Assembly (NCBI GenBank): GCA_050012175.1
Contig: JBEKHR010000016.1
Coordinates: forward strand, 1 to 64,000
Direction of reading: 5' to 3'
Length of the DNA: 64,000 nucleotides
Source: CAVROP01 sp050012175
Lineage (GTDB): Bacteria; Acidobacteriota; Terriglobia; UBA7540
In this document: positions 61,916 through 64,000 of the stretch, piece after piece
How positions within the stretch are numbered: position 1 is the stretch's first letter
How the letters are laid out: each line of letters opens with the position of its first letter
Notes under the pieces: generated by a model
The model's input: the letters and a program-made list of their open reading frames with translations, nothing else
Databases searched by the model: none
Told to the model about the DNA's origin: nothing
Position numbers and translations under genes: made by a program

Positions 61916-62185
61916 GTCTTCTTCCTTTCCTTGACCTGGTTCAGCAACTCAAGTGGTTAGCAGATCAAACCGTGCTGCGTGTGCTTTCGGAAAACCTGTT
62001 TGCGTTAACCCTGTGCCGTCGCCATCGCGAAAGTCGATCGGCCGGGGATCTCCCTAAACTGCCCGGGCAGGGTGGCGTTGTGTTTGAACGGTTCCTTTTT
62101 CCACGAGTGGTCGATGAGGCAAACTAAGAACACCATTGTCCAGAGTCCCTCGCTTCTTCAAACCAACCGGGACTCGTAAGTGACT

Positions 62186-62965
62186 TCAAAAAGCTAATCC
62201 ATGAGGTTTCAAATTCAGTTGTTTGGCCAAGATATCTCCGTAACCTTCCGCGCAAGACATGTTCTGAAGCGTTTTTTCCATCTCCTTTACTGTCAACCAG
62301 GAGGGTGACACAAGCTCAAAGGCCTGGCCCACCATATAGTTATAAACATATTGCTCCCCCATGATCACAAGGGAATGCAATGCCACGTTCAGAATGTCAA
62401 GTATGTATTCAAAACTTAGAGCCGGGGGACGAAAGCTCATCCCCTGCAACACTTTGTCGTCATAGCCCTCGGTGTCGATCTTCACGAATCGAGGCAGCCC
62501 GTGCCGCTTGACTAAAGCGTCGAGGGTCGTAACGGGCACTCGGACCGACCGCTCCCAGCGCCCTCCGCCGAAGCGCCGTTTCCGATCCTCCGAAAGCGTA
62601 CTAGCAGAATCCTCGCTACAGATACAGAGCTCTGCAGAACCTTCACAATCTCCAAGCGCTACATTCTCGACGTGGAGGGATTCGGCCCTGCCCATCTTCC
62701 TAATCCGATCGGCGCATTCGGCATTTGGCTCTACGGCAACCACGCGGGCGCCCAAACTCAGGAAGGTGTCGGTGTAATCTCCTATATGGGCTCCTACATC
62801 GAACACCAAGTCTCCACTGCCTATGAATCCGCCGTAAAGATCCCGGGCTCGGTTTAGCGCCTGTAGCTTTCTCCGGTCGAACAGCGAAAGGAAAACTCGG
62901 CGTGCCGGACCACAAAGAGGTGACCCGTAAAGAAGGAACTTTGCGGTAGTCCTAAACCCCGACAT
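62186..62965 (-). CDS. FkbM family methyltransferase
   Basis: 259 residues: DLVFDVGAHIGDYTDTFLSL is motif I, VVAVEPNAECADRIRKMG follows, and PRFVKIDTEGYDDKVLQGMS is the FkbM-specific block. It is a SAM-dependent O-methyltransferase, often found in O-antigen loci for sugar O-methylation. The start at 62965 overlaps the stop of the upstream GT4 by 14 bases, so the genes are coupled. The 220-base gap downstream before the flippase holds nothing that I recognise. Confidence 0.9.
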   Translation of the reverse strand: MSGFRTTAKFLLYGSPLCGPARRVFLSLFDRRKLQALNRARDLYGGFIGSGDLVFDVGAHIGDYTDTFLSLGARVVAVEPNAECADRIRKMGRAESLHVENVALGDCEGSAELCICSEDSASTLSEDRKRRFGGGRWERSVRVPVTTLDALVKRHGLPRFVKIDTEGYDDKVLQGMSFRPPALSFEYILDILNVALHSLVIMGEQYVYNYMVGQAFELVSPSWLTVKEMEKTLQNMSCAEGYGDILAKQLNLKPHGLAF

Positions 62966-64000
62966 CTGGCCCTCCTAGCTGTCCTGCAATTACACCGCGG
63001 TAGACCTGCAAGAGTCTCGCGCCCGCCGCACTCCATGTGATGTCCTGCGCCATGCTTAAACAGTTTCCCCGTAACCTTTGCAAGAGTGCACGGTCCTCGT
63101 GTAGGAGAGTGATTTGCTTTGTGAGTGTCTGGACGTCTCCCACGCGGTGCACGAGTCCGGTCACCATGTGCTTGCAAATCTCCGTGCACGCATCGGAGGC
63201 CAGCGGGACACATCCGCTGCCCATCGCTTCCGCGACCACGAGGCCATACCCCTCTGATAAACTGGGGAGAATGAGTATATCGCTTTTCCGCATCAGTTCC
63301 GGCACGTCGTCGCGCCTGCCGAGCACAGAGACACTCGGGTGCGAAAGGAGTGAGGAGAATTTTTGCGAGAAATCTCTGGTGAAAGTCCCGACAACCAGGA
63401 AGGTGCCTGTGCGGTTTGCCGGTGAGGTGAGCCACGCCTCCAGTGCGTGGTGGAGGCCCTTTATTAGTGCGCTGTAACCTACGAAAAGCACAGTTAGGCC
63501 GCGATCTGGAGTCCGTGGCTGCGAATCGGGATAGTACGCAGTTTCATCGAATCCGTATTGATGGCGCAGTAGCTTTTCCTTAGGAAACCCCGCGTCCAGA
63601 AATGTTCGAACCACGAAGTCCGAGGGGCAGAGCAAGTAATCCGCCAGTCTGAACTCTTCCTCTTCCAGGCTCACCACTTCCGGGCGTGGCCTGAACTCCT
63701 CTCCCCTTGCCAGTGGCATTGACAATCGCTCGTACTCTTGCCGGATGGTGTCATAGACGAACCGGGTGTTTGCGCTCGGTCTTTCAAGAACAGAGGGTAT
63801 ACCCATTGCAGCCGCGGTCTTAAGGGTTCGGAGTGCACTGGATGGCCAGGCATGAACGATATCCACCTGCCCTGACAATCGTTTTAGTCTGCGAGCCACA
63901 ATCCAGTCATGCAGGGTGAAAGCCCGCCTGCCAAGGAGCTTGTACGGAATGCGGAGCTTTCCCCGGGCGAGCGTGGGGCGGACCTTGACGCCCGCGGCGA
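62952..64000 (-). CDS. Family 4 glycosyltransferase, 5' end outside window
   Basis: The frame is open to the window edge (in phase to 63998), so the start lies beyond it. An apparent GTG start at 63899 is internal, because VRPTLARGKLRIPYKLLGRR upstream aligns with the paralogue at 57062-58127. The visible part has HDWIVARRLKRLSGQVDIVH, VLERPSANTRFVYDTI, YLLCPSDFVVRTFLDAGFPK, VLFVGYSALIKGLHHALEAW, LPSLSEGYGLVVAEAMGSG (E-x7-E) and LASDACTEICKHMVTGLVHR. It is the intact version of that pseudogene. A GT-B retaining transferase; donor unknown. Confidence 0.88.
   Translation of the reverse strand, partial: AAGVKVRPTLARGKLRIPYKLLGRRAFTLHDWIVARRLKRLSGQVDIVHAWPSSALRTLKTAAAMGIPSVLERPSANTRFVYDTIRQEYERLSMPLARGEEFRPRPEVVSLEEEEFRLADYLLCPSDFVVRTFLDAGFPKEKLLRHQYGFDETAYYPDSQPRTPDRGLTVLFVGYSALIKGLHHALEAWLTSPANRTGTFLVVGTFTRDFSQKFSSLLSHPSVSVLGRRDDVPELMRKSDILILPSLSEGYGLVVAEAMGSGCVPLASDACTEICKHMVTGLVHRVGDVQTLTKQITLLHEDRALLQRLRGNCLSMAQDITWSAAGARLLQVYRGVIAGQLGGPDVGV

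Overview
This window is most of a large surface-polysaccharide (O-antigen or exopolysaccharide) biosynthesis and export locus from a GC-rich, didermal bacterium. Every confident gene lies on the minus strand, so transcription runs from position 64000 toward 1. Nothing seen fixes the taxon. The gene style (long SDR and glycosyltransferase arrays, B12-type radical SAM enzymes, a small LexA-like HTH ORF) fits an uncultured soil or subsurface lineage such as Acidobacteriota, Nitrospirota or Methylomirabilota, but that is a guess. No tRNA, rRNA, CRISPR array or complete transposase was found.

In transcription order: (A) 64.0-53.5 kb holds a GT4 (cut by the window edge), an FkbM methyltransferase, a Wzx-type flippase, GT4 and TylF-like genes, a Wzy/ligase-type membrane protein, a GT2, rmlC, an SDR and rmlD. 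(B) 51.6-45.6 kb holds GT2 and GT-methyltransferase genes, a UDP-hexose epimerase-like SDR and several gene remnants. (C) 45.6-36.9 kb holds a Wzm/Wzt ABC exporter and a nonulosonic (legionaminic-like) acid module: CMP-sugar synthetase, NeuB/LegI-like synthase, NeuD-like acyltransferase, deacetylase-like protein and a CBS-nucleotidyltransferase. (D) 36.8-22.7 kb holds a polytopic membrane protein, an SDR, two tandem B12-type radical SAM proteins, a LegC-type aminotransferase, an AAC(3)-DUF4910 fusion, a pyruvyltransferase and a sialyltransferase-like protein. (E) 22.5-18.2 kb is a tandem array of three GT4 paralogues with fragments of a membrane-protein gene between them. (F) 17.6-12.9 kb holds GT2, deacetylase-like and methyltransferase genes. 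(G) 12.9-3.4 kb is a compact run of FAD oxidoreductase, ATP-grasp, acyltransferase, aldo/keto reductase, glutamine amidotransferase, acyl carrier protein, NadE-like and AMP-ligase genes. (H) 3.3-0.7 kb holds rmlB, a broken rmlD and an rmlC-like gene.

Together the genes could make dTDP-rhamnose (rmlA is not in the window) and a CMP-nonulosonate (4,6-dehydratase and hydrolysing 2-epimerase are not in the window). About a dozen transferases would assemble the glycan. It would be decorated by pyruvylation, methylation, acylation and probably amidation, then exported by ABC and/or Wzx/Wzy machinery.

Two things stand out. First, module G concentrates four ATP-driven carboxylate-activating enzymes plus a carrier protein and may be a poorly described sugar acyl/amide decoration system. 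Second, the locus is full of decaying duplicates: a frameshifted rmlD, GT2 and GT4 pseudogenes, two deacetylase fragments, galE and L-2-hydroxyglutarate oxidase scraps, a 98%-identical direct repeat, an 81-bp in-frame tandem repeat and a MITE-like element. It reads as a glycan locus in rapid recombinational turnover.
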